From Paenibacillus sp. MBLB1832 (GTDB lineage: Bacteria > Bacillota > Bacilli > Paenibacillales > NBRC-103111), in the NCBI RefSeq assembly GCF_032271945.1, contig NZ_CP130319.1, positions 3,429,001-3,493,000 of the forward strand: a stretch of 64,000 nucleotides of DNA, given 5' to 3'. The notes below the pieces were generated by a model. It was not told the origin of the DNA, made no database searches, and saw only the letters and a program-made list of their open reading frames with translations. A program made the position numbers and the translations under genes. Every line of letters begins with the position of its first letter. The first letter of the stretch is position 1. Below are positions 8,415-16,847 of this stretch, piece after piece.

Positions 8415-9755
8415 CTAGTAAATTTTAGTATCCGCATTATAACTTTCTAAATTTTCTTTCACTCTTTGCAAGAACCTTCCGCAGATTACACCATCTAGAA
8501 TCCGATGATCAAGCGATAAGCAAAGGTTAACCATAGAGCGCACCGCGATCATATCTTGAATCACGACAGGCTTCTTCACAATCGATTCGAACGTCACAAT
8601 CGCCGCTTGCGGGTAGTTAATGATTGGGTACGACAGAATCGAACCGAAGGAGCCTGTGTTATTTACCGTGAACGTACCGCCAACCATATCGCTTAGCGCT
8701 AATTTCCCCGCACGTGTCTTCTTCGTCAATTCATCGATTTCTCTTGCCAAGCCTGCGATATTTTTCTGATCGGCTTTCTTGATGACTGGCGTCATAACGG
8801 AATCTTCCGTACCTACCGACAATGAAATATTAATATCGCGTTTCACGATAATTTTATCTACCGCCCAGACCGAGTTAATGATCGGGTAGTCCTTGATCGC
8901 ATTCACAACAGCTTTCAACATGAAAGCCAGATAAGTTAAGTTTATGCCTTCGCGGCGCATGAATTCATCTTTTACTTTGTTCCGCAGAACAACCAAGTTC
9001 GTAACATCCACTTCAATCATCGTCCAAGCATGCGGAATTTCCGTGACGCTTTGACGCATTTTCGTGGCAATCGCGTTGCGCATTGGCGTCACATCGATGA
9101 AATGCTCGTTGCGCGCATCCTGCGTGTGACCTTCCGCCTCTAGCAGCGGGGTTTGCGGTTCCGCAGATAAATGTATGCCTGAGCTGCGCACAGGCATGTT
9201 TACAGGCTCTTGAGCAGCAGGAGCTGCTACAGATGCGGTCGCTGCAGGCGCGGTCGCCTGAACAGCTGCTGGCGCCGCGTTGGCACCGCCAGACGCGATG
9301 AAGGTCTCTACGTCTTTGCGGGTAATACGCCCGCCAAGACCTGTTCCTGCCACGCGCGCCAAGTCAACACGGTTGTCTTGCGCAAGCTTATGCACAGCAG
9401 GCGAGAAGCGCCCGCGCATGCTTTGGTCACTGTCATTCGCAGCGGATGCTTCTCCTGCTTGTGCCGCCACTGGAGCTTCCGCAAAGCTTCCATCTGCACT
9501 TGCAGGCTCCTCGATCACACAGATCGCTTCACCGACTGCCGCGGTTTCACCATCGCCAACGATGATTTTGATCAATCTGCCTTCAATCGGGCTCGGCATT
9601 TCGGTATTCACTTTCTCTGTAAACATCTCACAGAGCACGTCATATTGTTCAATATAATCGCCAGGCTTCTTCAGCCATTTGCCGATTGTAGCCGACACGA
9701 GACTTTCCGCCAGATGCGGAACCGTCACCTCGGTCAGGCGTCCGGTTTGGTTCAT
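8415..9755 (-). CDS. bkdB: Branched-chain 2-oxoacid dehydrogenase E2, dihydrolipoyl acyltransferase
   Basis: Core of the oxoacid dehydrogenase complex; it transfers the acyl group from lipoate to CoA. It is 446 aa: one lipoyl domain (lipoyl Lys48 in FTEKVNTEM), an Ala-rich linker, the E3/E1-binding domain (about residues 115-155, SPAVHKLAQDNRVDLARV), a second Ala/Pro linker, and the acyltransferase domain ending with the active-site motif LSLDHRILDGVICG. Last gene of the operon. Paralogues for pyruvate or acetoin exist; BkdB is favoured by operon order and by the yqjE neighbour. Confidence 0.88.
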   Translation of the reverse strand: MNQTGRLTEVTVPHLAESLVSATIGKWLKKPGDYIEQYDVLCEMFTEKVNTEMPSPIEGRLIKIIVGDGETAAVGEAICVIEEPASADGSFAEAPVAAQAGEASAANDSDQSMRGRFSPAVHKLAQDNRVDLARVAGTGLGGRITRKDVETFIASGGANAAPAAVQATAPAATASVAAPAAQEPVNMPVRSSGIHLSAEPQTPLLEAEGHTQDARNEHFIDVTPMRNAIATKMRQSVTEIPHAWTMIEVDVTNLVVLRNKVKDEFMRREGINLTYLAFMLKAVVNAIKDYPIINSVWAVDKIIVKRDINISLSVGTEDSVMTPVIKKADQKNIAGLAREIDELTKKTRAGKLALSDMVGGTFTVNNTGSFGSILSYPIINYPQAAIVTFESIVKKPVVIQDMIAVRSMVNLCLSLDHRILDGVICGRFLQRVKENLESYNADTKIY

Positions 9756-9795
9756 ATATGTTCCTCCTAGTATAAAAACGAAATCGATGATCCGT

Positions 9796-10776
9796 TTAGA
9801 ACAAAGCTAATTGGCGCATCGCGTCTTTGAGCTTGTCTGCGTTCAGCAGGAAGAACTTCTCCATCGGAGGGTTGCTGCCTACAGCTGGAACGTCAGGGCC
9901 GCACAATCTGGCAATCGGCGCATCAAGTTCGAATAATAGTTCTTCCGCGATAATCGCGGAAACTTCGGCACCAACACCGCCCGTTTTGTTATCTTCATGC
10001 GTGATCAATACTTTGCCTGTGTGGCGAACCGCTTCCAGGATTGCTTCTTTGTCTAGCGGCTGAAGTGTACGCAAATCAAGCACGTGCGCGGAAATGCCTT
10101 CCTTCGCCAACTCCTCGGCTGCCTGCAGCACATAATTCACAACCATCCCGTAAGCAATGACCGTAATATCTGTTCCTTTGCGTTTCACATCCGCTTTCCC
10201 AATCGGAACGATATAATCTTCTTCTGGAACGTCAGCCGTTAACGCCAAGTAACATTTCTTATGTTCAAAATAAAGGACAGGATCAGCGTCTCGAATCGCC
10301 GCTTTTAATAATCCCTTCGCATCATAGGGATTCGATGGAGCTACAATTTTCAAACCAGGCGTGCCGAAGAACACAGACTCTGGGCACTGGGAATGGTACA
10401 ATGCGCCTGCTCCCGTCGCACCATACGGCGCACGGATAACAATTGGACAGTTCCAGTCATTATTGGAGCGGTAACGGATTTTGGCCGCTTCGCTTAGAAT
10501 TTGATTCGTTGCTGGGAAAATGAAATCTGCGAATTGAATTTCTGCGATCGGTTTCATACCGTACATCGCGGCGCCAATCGCCACACCTACAATGGCGGAC
10601 TCGGCAAGAGGTGTATCCAGGACGCGCTCCTCGCCGAATAGGTCTCGAAGACCTTTCGTCGTGTTCAACACGCCGCCTTTCCCTACGTCTTCACCAAGGA
10701 CGAAAACATTATCGTCCTTTTGCATTTCTTCCTGCATCGCAGAACGGATTGCTTCCAAATACGTAATTGTCGCCAT
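9796..10776 (-). CDS. bkdAB: 2-oxoacid dehydrogenase E1 beta subunit
   Basis: Beta chain of the thiamine-diphosphate decarboxylase component. The ORF is open for 51 codons upstream, but that part overlaps the E1alpha gene in another frame and is not coding. The start is taken at the ATG at 10776 (MATITYLEAIRSAM), giving 326 aa, the usual length, one base after the E1alpha stop, with AAGGAG 12 nt upstream. A second ATG at 10788 would overlap the E1alpha stop. Characteristic VLGEDVGKGGV and ITHEDNKTGG segments are visible. Confidence 0.9.
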   Translation of the reverse strand: MATITYLEAIRSAMQEEMQKDDNVFVLGEDVGKGGVLNTTKGLRDLFGEERVLDTPLAESAIVGVAIGAAMYGMKPIAEIQFADFIFPATNQILSEAAKIRYRSNNDWNCPIVIRAPYGATGAGALYHSQCPESVFFGTPGLKIVAPSNPYDAKGLLKAAIRDADPVLYFEHKKCYLALTADVPEEDYIVPIGKADVKRKGTDITVIAYGMVVNYVLQAAEELAKEGISAHVLDLRTLQPLDKEAILEAVRHTGKVLITHEDNKTGGVGAEVSAIIAEELLFELDAPIARLCGPDVPAVGSNPPMEKFFLLNADKLKDAMRQLALF

Positions 10777-10777
10777 C

Positions 10778-11788
10778 TTAGTTGCCATCTCCTTCCGCAT
10801 AAACATGAAGAAGCGTATCTTCCGGCTTCGGATAAGGGGCAAGATCAGCATACTTCGTCGCTTCGTTAATTTCTTGTTTCTGACGCTCTTGCAACTCGCG
10901 ATCTTGTTCTTCACTCCACAGCTCACAAGCAATCAGATACTCTTTATATTTCAAAATACCATCTTTCTGACGGTTTTCTTCGACTTCTTCCTTGGTACGG
11001 TAGAGCATGTCGTCATCCGAAGTCGAATGCGGCATAAGGCGGTACGACATCATCTCAATCAGCGTCGGGCCTTCTCCACGCGATGCGCGTTCTCTGGCTT
11101 CCTTGGTCACGCGATACATTTCCAAGACATCGCTGCCATCGACGCGAACGCCTGGGAAGCCATAGCCAATTGCACGATCTGCAATTTTACCTGCAACTTG
11201 CTTATGCAATGGCACGGAAATCGCGTATTGATTGTTCTCACATACAAAAATAACCGGCAGTTTATGTACGCCTGCAAAGTTGCAACCTTCGTGGAAGTCG
11301 CCTTGATTACTTGAGCCTTCGCCGAAGGAAACGAATGTAACGAAGTCTTGCTTTTTCATTTTAGCTGCCAAAGCGAACCCTGTCGCATGCGGCACTTGCG
11401 TCGTCACAGGAGAAGAGCCTGTCACGATATGATTTTTCTTATCGCCGAAATGTCCTGCCATTTGTCTGCCGCCGCTGTTCACATCTTCCGCTTTGCAGAA
11501 AACAGCCAGCATAAGGTCTTTCACTGTCATCCCTACGGAAAGAACAAACGCATAATCGCGATAGTACGGCAAGAAGTAGTCATGATTCGCTTTCATGGCG
11601 AAAGCCATACCCACTTGTCCCGCATACTGACCCATCCCTGAAACGTGGAAAGGAATTTTCCCAGCGCGTTGAAGCATGAAGGCACGCTCATCATATTTCG
11701 CGGCAAGACTCATCACCGTATACATCCGTAGTGCTTCTTCATCTGATAATCCTAAACTTCTGTGCTTATATAGCTGACCAATGGACAT
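10778..11788 (-). CDS. bkdAA: 2-oxoacid dehydrogenase E1 alpha subunit
   Basis: Binds thiamine diphosphate and decarboxylates branched-chain 2-oxoacids to feed iso/anteiso fatty acid synthesis. It is 336 aa. The cofactor motif begins GEGSSNQGDFHEG and ends VFVCENNQ with the expected spacing, and the phosphorylation-loop-like region YRLMPHSTSDD follows. ATG start with AAGGAGG 8 nt upstream. It is followed within one base by E1beta. The length (about 330-340) and sequence style fit Bkd rather than PdhA. Confidence 0.9.
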   Translation of the reverse strand: MSIGQLYKHRSLGLSDEEALRMYTVMSLAAKYDERAFMLQRAGKIPFHVSGMGQYAGQVGMAFAMKANHDYFLPYYRDYAFVLSVGMTVKDLMLAVFCKAEDVNSGGRQMAGHFGDKKNHIVTGSSPVTTQVPHATGFALAAKMKKQDFVTFVSFGEGSSNQGDFHEGCNFAGVHKLPVIFVCENNQYAISVPLHKQVAGKIADRAIGYGFPGVRVDGSDVLEMYRVTKEARERASRGEGPTLIEMMSYRLMPHSTSDDDMLYRTKEEVEENRQKDGILKYKEYLIACELWSEEQDRELQERQKQEINEATKYADLAPYPKPEDTLLHVYAEGDGN

Positions 11789-11897
11789 GGAGGTTGCCTC
11801 CTTATTGAGATTGATTGAGTGCCAGAAGATTAATACCTGGTCCTAATACTAGACTCTATAAGCATATTATAAACGCAAACGTTTATGATTACAATTT

Positions 11898-13322
11898 TTA
11901 TCCACTAATTGCGATACCATCAACAGCCAACATCGCTTCTCCCAATGCTTCTGACAATGTCGGATGCGGATGAATCGTCTGTCCAACTTCCCACGGTGTC
12001 GCATTCAGTACTTGGGCCAACGCGGCTTCCGTAATACTGTTCGTCACTTGCGGTCCGATCATGTGCACACCAAGAATATCGTTCGTCTCTTTATCTGCAA
12101 TCACTTTCACGAAGCCATCGGAATCCCCGTACACCAGCGCTTTACCCACCCCTTTGAAACTAAATTTACCAACTTTTACTTGGTGACCTTTCGCTTCGGC
12201 TTGTTCCTGCGTCCAACCGACGCTGGCGATCTCAGGTCTTGTATAGGTGCACTTCGCCACTAGATGCGCTTGAAGCTCCTCTGGCTGATGTCCCGCAAGG
12301 TGCTCAGCCGCGACGATCCCTTCATGTCCTGCCATATGCGCAAGCATTAATCCGCCAATCACATCGCCAACCGCATAAATGTGTGACTCCGACGTTTGCA
12401 TAGAAGCGTTCACGCGAATGACGCCTTTATCAATTTTCACATCTGTATTTTCAAGACCTATGCCTTCTACATTCGCAACGCGTCCAACTGAAACTAATAC
12501 TCGTTCCGCTGACAATTCTTGCAGCTCACCCTGTTTGTCCACCTGCAACGTCACACTGCCATCAGCAACTTTGACGGATTCAGAAATCAGCTTAGCGCCT
12601 GTTTCCAATTTAATCCCGCGTTTCTTAAAGAGGCGTTCTAGTTCCTTTGAAACATCCTTGTCTTCTAGATTCACCAATCGGTTGTCCACTTCAACAATCG
12701 TGACCTCGACTCCAAAATCATGTAGCATGGATGCCCACTCTACACCAATCACGCCGCCGCCAATAATAATAACCGACTTCGGCAGTGTTTCCATCCGCAA
12801 AGCATCTTCACTCGTCATAATGTAAGTGCCATCGATCTCTAATCCAGGCAAGCTGCGAGGTCTAGATCCTGTTGCGATGATTAAATTGTTAGATAACAGC
12901 GTCTCGATATCACCTTCTTCTTTCTCAACCGAAACAGCGCCGCTGCGAGGCGAGAAGATCGAAGGACCAATGACTCGGCCATTGCCGTGGTGAATCGTAA
13001 TTTTATTTTTTTTCATCAGAAATTGCAGACCTTGATGAAGTTGATTCACTATGCGGTCCTTGCGTTCCAGGACTCGCTCAAAGTTCAGCGAAACATTCTC
13101 TGCCGAGATCCCATAATCTTCACTATGTTTCATCGCGGCAAACATCTCCGCACTGCGCAGTAGCGCCTTGCTTGGGATACAACCCTGATGCAAGCAGGTT
13201 CCGCCCATTTTCTCCTTTTCAACGATCCCAACTGTCTTGCCTAATTGTGCTGCTCGAATAGCTGCTGTGTACCCGCCAATGCCTCCGCCCAAGACGACAA
13301 CATCATATCTATGTTCACTCAT
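11898..13322 (-). CDS. lpdV: Dihydrolipoyl dehydrogenase (E3) of the bkd operon
   Basis: FAD enzyme that re-oxidises dihydrolipoamide with NAD. It is 474 aa with the FAD glycine motif (VVVLGGGIGGYTAA), the redox-active disulfide (GGTCLHQGCIPSK), the NAD motif (IIIGGGVIGVEWASM) and the C-terminal catalytic His in TIHPHPTLSEA. First gene of the cluster; a 109-bp gap separates it from E1alpha. In B. subtilis ptb, bcd and buk precede lpdV; here a DUF2627 gene on the opposite strand does instead. Confidence 0.93.
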   Translation of the reverse strand: MSEHRYDVVVLGGGIGGYTAAIRAAQLGKTVGIVEKEKMGGTCLHQGCIPSKALLRSAEMFAAMKHSEDYGISAENVSLNFERVLERKDRIVNQLHQGLQFLMKKNKITIHHGNGRVIGPSIFSPRSGAVSVEKEEGDIETLLSNNLIIATGSRPRSLPGLEIDGTYIMTSEDALRMETLPKSVIIIGGGVIGVEWASMLHDFGVEVTIVEVDNRLVNLEDKDVSKELERLFKKRGIKLETGAKLISESVKVADGSVTLQVDKQGELQELSAERVLVSVGRVANVEGIGLENTDVKIDKGVIRVNASMQTSESHIYAVGDVIGGLMLAHMAGHEGIVAAEHLAGHQPEELQAHLVAKCTYTRPEIASVGWTQEQAEAKGHQVKVGKFSFKGVGKALVYGDSDGFVKVIADKETNDILGVHMIGPQVTNSITEAALAQVLNATPWEVGQTIHPHPTLSEALGEAMLAVDGIAISG

Positions 13323-13429
13323 GTATGTATTTTCCTCCCTATGAAAATCAACGATTTCTTCTTATGTATACGCACATCTCTATTATATTACCCTTTTTTG
13401 GGGATGAAGTCATAGTCTTATTTGTGAAA

Positions 13430-13458
13430 TAGACACACTAGCAATTTCGGGGTATGAT
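13430..13458 (+). promoter_or_regulatory. Predicted sigma-A promoter of the DUF2627 gene
   Basis: TAGACA (13430-13435) and TATGAT (13453-13458) are separated by 17 bp and lie 37 bp before the ATG. Confidence 0.5.
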
Positions 13459-13495
13459 GTTAGAAAACGAAGTTTCAGTCATATAAGGAGCCGTT

Positions 13496-13753
13496 ATGAA
13501 AGCACCGTTTTATCGCTTTATCGCTATTCTTCTACTCGTAATTCCAGGCCTTACCGCTACGTATGGGTTTCTTGCGATGAAAGATGCTTTTTTCGCTCAA
13601 TTCGATGCCGACAGCGGTATGCTTTGGGGGAAATTTTTCTTAGGTTTACTGTTGTTTCTCTTAGGGGTTGCTTTTATTGGCGGATGGACATTCTTCCGTG
13701 ATCGCAAGCGCAACTATTTAGCCCCACGCTTCAAGCCTAAACGCAAGAAATAG
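13496..13753 (+). CDS. yqzF: DUF2627 membrane protein (YqzF-like)
   Basis: An 85-aa protein with two membrane helices (about residues 8-27 and 44-65) and a strongly basic C-terminal tail (FRDRKRNYLAPRFKPKRKK). The opening RFIAILLLVIPGL-type sequence is typical of DUF2627, found next to the bkd genes in bacilli. AAGGAG precedes the ATG. Role unknown. Confidence 0.8.
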   Translation: MKAPFYRFIAILLLVIPGLTATYGFLAMKDAFFAQFDADSGMLWGKFFLGLLLFLLGVAFIGGWTFFRDRKRNYLAPRFKPKRKK

Positions 13754-13777
13754 ACCAGACACCTGTCTGGTCTATTT
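13748..13777. terminator. Bidirectional terminator, DUF2627 / steA-like
   Basis: A perfect 13-bp stem (13748-13760 with 13765-13777) with a 4-nt loop sits between two convergent genes. The stem ends in AAA/TTT, so it can act both ways. Confidence 0.85.
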
Positions 13778-13791
13778 CTTTGTATACGGAT

Positions 13792-14952
13792 CTACAAGCC
13801 AACCAGCTTCCAGACCGTATGGACGGCTCTTTGGAGAATCCAGTGCAGCTGAAGGAAGCTAAGTCCGATAAACACTCCGCACAGAATAAGCGTTGATAGG
13901 AATTCTCTTCGCGGGGGTTGAGCAGCTTCTTGTAGAACACTCAAACTCTTCATATCCACCAGCCTGTCGCCAATACGCAGGCGCACTAGCAAAGAACTCC
14001 CCATTTCTGGCATCCCGCTCGCCATAAATTCGTGCATATGCAACTGCACGCCAACCGTCATCAGTCGTTCTCCGCCCTGCTCATACGCCAAGCGAAGCGC
14101 CACATCCTCCGTACTACCTAAACCATTCAACTCATGATACCTAGTCGGACTGCTAAATTGCCTTGGCTGCTGTATATCTTGATCCATCTTGCGCGTATGT
14201 ATGACGATTTCCGCACCGCATGTCCACACTCGCTCCGATATCTGATGACGCTCTGCGATTACAAGATCCGGAATAAAGCCACTTGCGAGCAAATGATCCG
14301 CAACTTCACCAACTCCAATTAGGACTGATCGGAGTCGACGCCACAGTCGGCTTGCCGCTTCAAGTTCCGTCAAGTATCCTTTCCCATTCGAAACGATCAC
14401 AACGTGTTTACCATCGAATTTCGTACGGAGCAAAAGCTCAGGTAATGGTTTGAATATTTCATTCTTCTGATTCTCTGCATAAGCGAGAGTATGTGCAAGG
14501 AAGAGCTCCTGACGATTCTCCCAATGTTCACTGGCAACTTGCTGATCGCGCAGCCAATCTTCCTTCCCGTATAAACGACAAGGTACTTGATACTCCCCAA
14601 TCAACAAGTAATCTGAAAATAAAATGGCCTCTGCATCCGGAATAAATATGGATTGATAACTGACCGCGACCTCCCAAATAAGAATACCGTGTTGAAGAAG
14701 CAGCAACGGTCCTTGCCTCGGTATTTGACCGCTCATGACGGGTCCACAATGAATGACAGCTTTCACTTTGTTATCGACGAACCGCATAGCTTCTGACTCT
14801 TCTAGATCGCTGTGGGAGCATACTAAGATTCGGTTTGACGGCATGACTTGCGTGCGTTCGCCATCCGCTGACCTTGATGGCCATATTGCCAGCTTCCCTT
14901 GACAAATTTGAGTCGATTTCGATGTAAATAAGGATCGGGAAGACCCATTCAA
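13792..14952 (-). CDS. SteA-like membrane-anchored division-associated protein
   Basis: A 386-aa protein resembling SteA, the cytokinetic protein of actinobacteria. Support: a central thiamin-pyrophosphokinase-like nucleotide fold (GKHVVIVSNGKGYLTELEAA, LIGVGEVADHLLASGFIPDL, GSTEDVALRLAYEQG), the segment HEFMASGMPEMGSSLLVRLR followed by IGDRLVDMKSL, and a single C-terminal membrane helix (about residues 355-375). TTG start with AGGTG 7 nt upstream. In Corynebacterium SteA works with SteB; no SteB candidate is adjacent. Family from motif memory, so moderate confidence. Confidence 0.7.
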   Translation of the reverse strand: MNGSSRSLFTSKSTQICQGKLAIWPSRSADGERTQVMPSNRILVCSHSDLEESEAMRFVDNKVKAVIHCGPVMSGQIPRQGPLLLLQHGILIWEVAVSYQSIFIPDAEAILFSDYLLIGEYQVPCRLYGKEDWLRDQQVASEHWENRQELFLAHTLAYAENQKNEIFKPLPELLLRTKFDGKHVVIVSNGKGYLTELEAASRLWRRLRSVLIGVGEVADHLLASGFIPDLVIAERHQISERVWTCGAEIVIHTRKMDQDIQQPRQFSSPTRYHELNGLGSTEDVALRLAYEQGGERLMTVGVQLHMHEFMASGMPEMGSSLLVRLRIGDRLVDMKSLSVLQEAAQPPRREFLSTLILCGVFIGLSFLQLHWILQRAVHTVWKLVGL

Positions 14953-15090
14953 GCAACGTCACCTGGCTTTCCTAAAAACGTCGATTCTTGACCTAGGTAA
15001 TTTTCCCGATCCCACAAAATAGTATGTATAGATTCACACAGGGATGGAAAACATTGTTTATATTCTTAAAAGAAAGGAGAGAAATCATCC

Positions 15091-15276
15091 ATGGAGCTAA
15101 ACATGAGCGCAGATGAAGTGTTAGGCCAAATTGTACAGCTTCACAGCACAGGAGAATCATTGGCCAAAAAAAGTGTGAAGAAAATGCATCCTGATCTAAT
15201 GAAAAACGCCCTGTATTACTACCCTAGTTGGGAACATGCTTTGCAAAAGACAGGAGTAAGCAACATCGTTCACTAA
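15091..15276 (+). CDS. Small protein with a homing-endonuclease-associated HTH repeat
   Basis: 61 aa, AAAGGAG ribosome site 12 nt upstream. Residues 9-57 (IVQLHSTGESLAKKSVKKMH followed by PDLMKNALYYYPSWEHALQKTGV) match the pattern of the short helical repeat often found beside HNH homing endonucleases and in stand-alone DNA-binding proteins of bacilli. Here it occurs once, with no nuclease domain. It probably binds DNA. The target is unknown. Confidence 0.65.
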   Translation: MELNMSADEVLGQIVQLHSTGESLAKKSVKKMHPDLMKNALYYYPSWEHALQKTGVSNIVH

Positions 15277-15299
15277 ACATACATAGATTACACCCTCAA

Positions 15300-15333
15300 G
15301 CTCCGTCAGGCGATCCTGTCGGAGCCGTTTTTA
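15300..15333 (+). terminator. Terminator of the HTH-repeat gene
   Basis: An 11-bp stem with one mismatch (15300-15310 with 15315-15325) is followed by CGTTTTTA. Confidence 0.8.
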
Positions 15334-15507
15334 TTCGATGACTTCCCACTCCACCTGAACCATCTGATCCACCCAAGTGCGTATTTTCACCTCGATGGCT
15401 TGCTCAATTTCCTCATCAGTCATGTCACCAAGCTTATGCTCTGCAATCTCGAGCACATCCGACTTATTCATCTCTCCATCAATCGTAAGCTGAATTTGTA
15501 TACGCAA
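15331..15507 (-). CDS. Small acidic protein of unknown function
   Basis: From the TTG at 15507 (AAGGA 8 nt upstream) it is 58 aa; an ORF with 13 more codons exists but starts far from any ribosome site. A beta-strand opening (LRIQIQLTIDGEMNKSDV) is followed by an acidic helix (GDMTDEEIEQAIEVKIRTWV). I do not recognise the family. Confidence 0.55.
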   Translation of the reverse strand: MRIQIQLTIDGEMNKSDVLEIAEHKLGDMTDEEIEQAIEVKIRTWVDQMVQVEWEVIE

Positions 15508-15609
15508 TATCATCATCCTTCTCATCGTTATATCTAAACTTTCCATTGTTACTGCCCGTTACTTTGTATACAATTAAATTAAATCAAAGAAAGAAACGAG
15601 GGACAGCTC

Positions 15610-15834
15610 ATGTCACATTCCAAAGCACAGAAAATACGCCAACGCCTCGTCCGCGAAGGCAAGTTAGATCCAACCATTCAGCGATTACATTGGTTCGGTA
15701 CGAATCCTGTAACCAAAATAACTCCCACACTTGCCGAGAAGCAAGCAAAAAAACTGCATAAACACAAATCAAGGAATTTGACCCATGGATATGGCGATGA
15801 TTCCTTTTGTTATTTCATGCCTCGCGAAGCGTGA
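15610..15834 (+). CDS. YqkK-like small basic protein
   Basis: 74 aa, GAGGGA ribosome site. The sequence SKAQKIRQRLVREGKLDP, the segment NPVTKITPTLAEKQAKKLHK and the ending YGDDSFCYF resemble B. subtilis YqkK, a small basic protein encoded near spoIIM/nudF. Function unknown. Its last 20 bp overlap the convergent gene on the other strand. Family call is from memory of the pattern. Confidence 0.6.
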   Translation: MSHSKAQKIRQRLVREGKLDPTIQRLHWFGTNPVTKITPTLAEKQAKKLHKHKSRNLTHGYGDDSFCYFMPREA

Positions 15835-16060
15835 TGCCTTGCTCCGCCGCATAATGTATCAGCTCTTCCTTTTCATGCGGTTTGAATTGATAATTGCAGT
15901 CAAATCCGTTATAAAATAATTGCCACCGCGACACAGCCCCAATCTCGTCCCCTTCTAATACAGCCACATATAAAGAATCAGGCTCATCTTCGAACTGAAG
16001 ACCGATGTGAATATGCGCCTTCCCGTCTATGATTTCCTGTTCACAATAGTCCTTGATCAT
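15815..16060 (-). CDS. Hypothetical protein
   Basis: From the ATG at 16060 (AGGAGG 10 nt upstream) it is 81 aa; a longer ORF lacks a ribosome site. Residues form a beta-rich N-terminal half (AHIHIGLQFEDEPDSLYVAV) then a helix (HEKEELIHYAAEQG). Family not recognised. The convergent YqkK-like gene overlaps its 3' end by 20 bp. Confidence 0.6.
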   Translation of the reverse strand: MIKDYCEQEIIDGKAHIHIGLQFEDEPDSLYVAVLEGDEIGAVSRWQLFYNGFDCNYQFKPHEKEELIHYAAEQGITLREA

Positions 16061-16274
16061 CTCAACATGACCTCCTAAAAGTTTTGAAAAGCCCATGCAA
16101 ACGAAGTAGAATATTGCAGCGTCAAAACTAGCTATCTGCAGCATTTGCTTGAATAAAATCTTTTTTATTTATATAATATACTAATGCGATTAAGCTCACA
16201 AAGCGCAGCGAATGCTAATTTATGAATTTGCGAAGTAGAATAAGGACTTAGCAAACTCTTAGGAGGAAATACAT

Positions 16275-16541
16275 ATGGCCTACGATCCGCAGGTAGTTGA
16301 TGCAACAATAGTAAGCGATAATAAAAAAAATGGACTGTTCGAAGTGGTTGTTTCTTTGAAAGACCGCAACAAATGCCGTCTTTTCTTTGAAAGAGACGCA
16401 GAAACTGGCGTTGGCCGCGTTACGGACTTGAATCGCCTTATGAAGGAGCCTTGCCCGATCTGCCGCAAAGATTACCTTTGTAATTGCTTAGATCGTTATA
16501 AATTCTCCATCGCAGATCAAGCGTTGAGTTTGATTAAATAA
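16275..16541 (+). CDS. Hypothetical protein with a four-Cys metal-binding motif
   Basis: 88 aa, AGGAGG ribosome site 8 nt before the ATG. The C-terminal half holds CPICRKDYLCNC (four Cys, about residues 60-71), which suggests a zinc or iron-sulfur knuckle. The N-terminal half is a predicted beta domain. A strong terminator follows directly, so it is a single-gene unit. Family not recognised. Confidence 0.7.
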   Translation: MAYDPQVVDATIVSDNKKNGLFEVVVSLKDRNKCRLFFERDAETGVGRVTDLNRLMKEPCPICRKDYLCNCLDRYKFSIADQALSLIK

Positions 16542-16552
16542 TATCCGAACAG

Positions 16553-16585
16553 AAACCCCTTAGCCAACGGCTAAGGGGTTTTGTT
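16553..16585 (+). terminator. Terminator after the four-Cys gene
   Basis: A perfect 13-bp stem (16553-16565 with 16569-16581), AAC loop and a TTTTGTTATTT tail. Confidence 0.9.
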
Positions 16586-16601
16586 ATTTATCTCTCAAGC
16601 G

Positions 16602-16832
16602 TTACTCATAAATCACGCGGTAAAGACCTTCTAATAAACTCTGATAGCTTTTCGGATCATAAGAAATTTCGGCGAAAGATACCGAAATGACCTTATTGCT
16701 TGTTTTGACGATAAAGAAACTATCTGCCGCTTCCTCTGGATCAATATACGTATAGCACTCCAACTGGATGCTCCCTGTCTTACTGCGAAGAAATGCAGTC
16801 GCCTCTTCACTATGATTCGCGAACTTCGGCAA
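16602..16832 (-). CDS. Hypothetical protein
   Basis: 76 aa from a TTG start with AAGGAG 10 nt upstream. The ribosome site overlaps the stop region of the upstream membrane-protein gene, which suggests translational coupling. Mixed alpha/beta composition, Ser/Glu rich, no membrane span, no recognisable motif. Confidence 0.55.
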   Translation of the reverse strand: MPKFANHSEEATAFLRSKTGSIQLECYTYIDPEEAADSFFIVKTSNKVISVSFAEISYDPKSYQSLLEGLYRVIYE

Positions 16833-16847
16833 AACGCATCGACTCCT

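Noticed and set aside
9210..9770. Plus-strand 186-aa open frame inside bkdB
   Set aside because: It lies opposite a clear E2 gene; Cys/Arg-rich translation of its GC-rich Ala linkers; no ribosome site.
11869..11886. Inverted repeat ATAAACG-CAAA-CGTTTAT in the lpdV-bkdAA gap, first thought a catabolite repression (cre) site
   Set aside because: It mismatches the cre consensus at both ends (T-G and C-A); left as an unnamed short inverted repeat.
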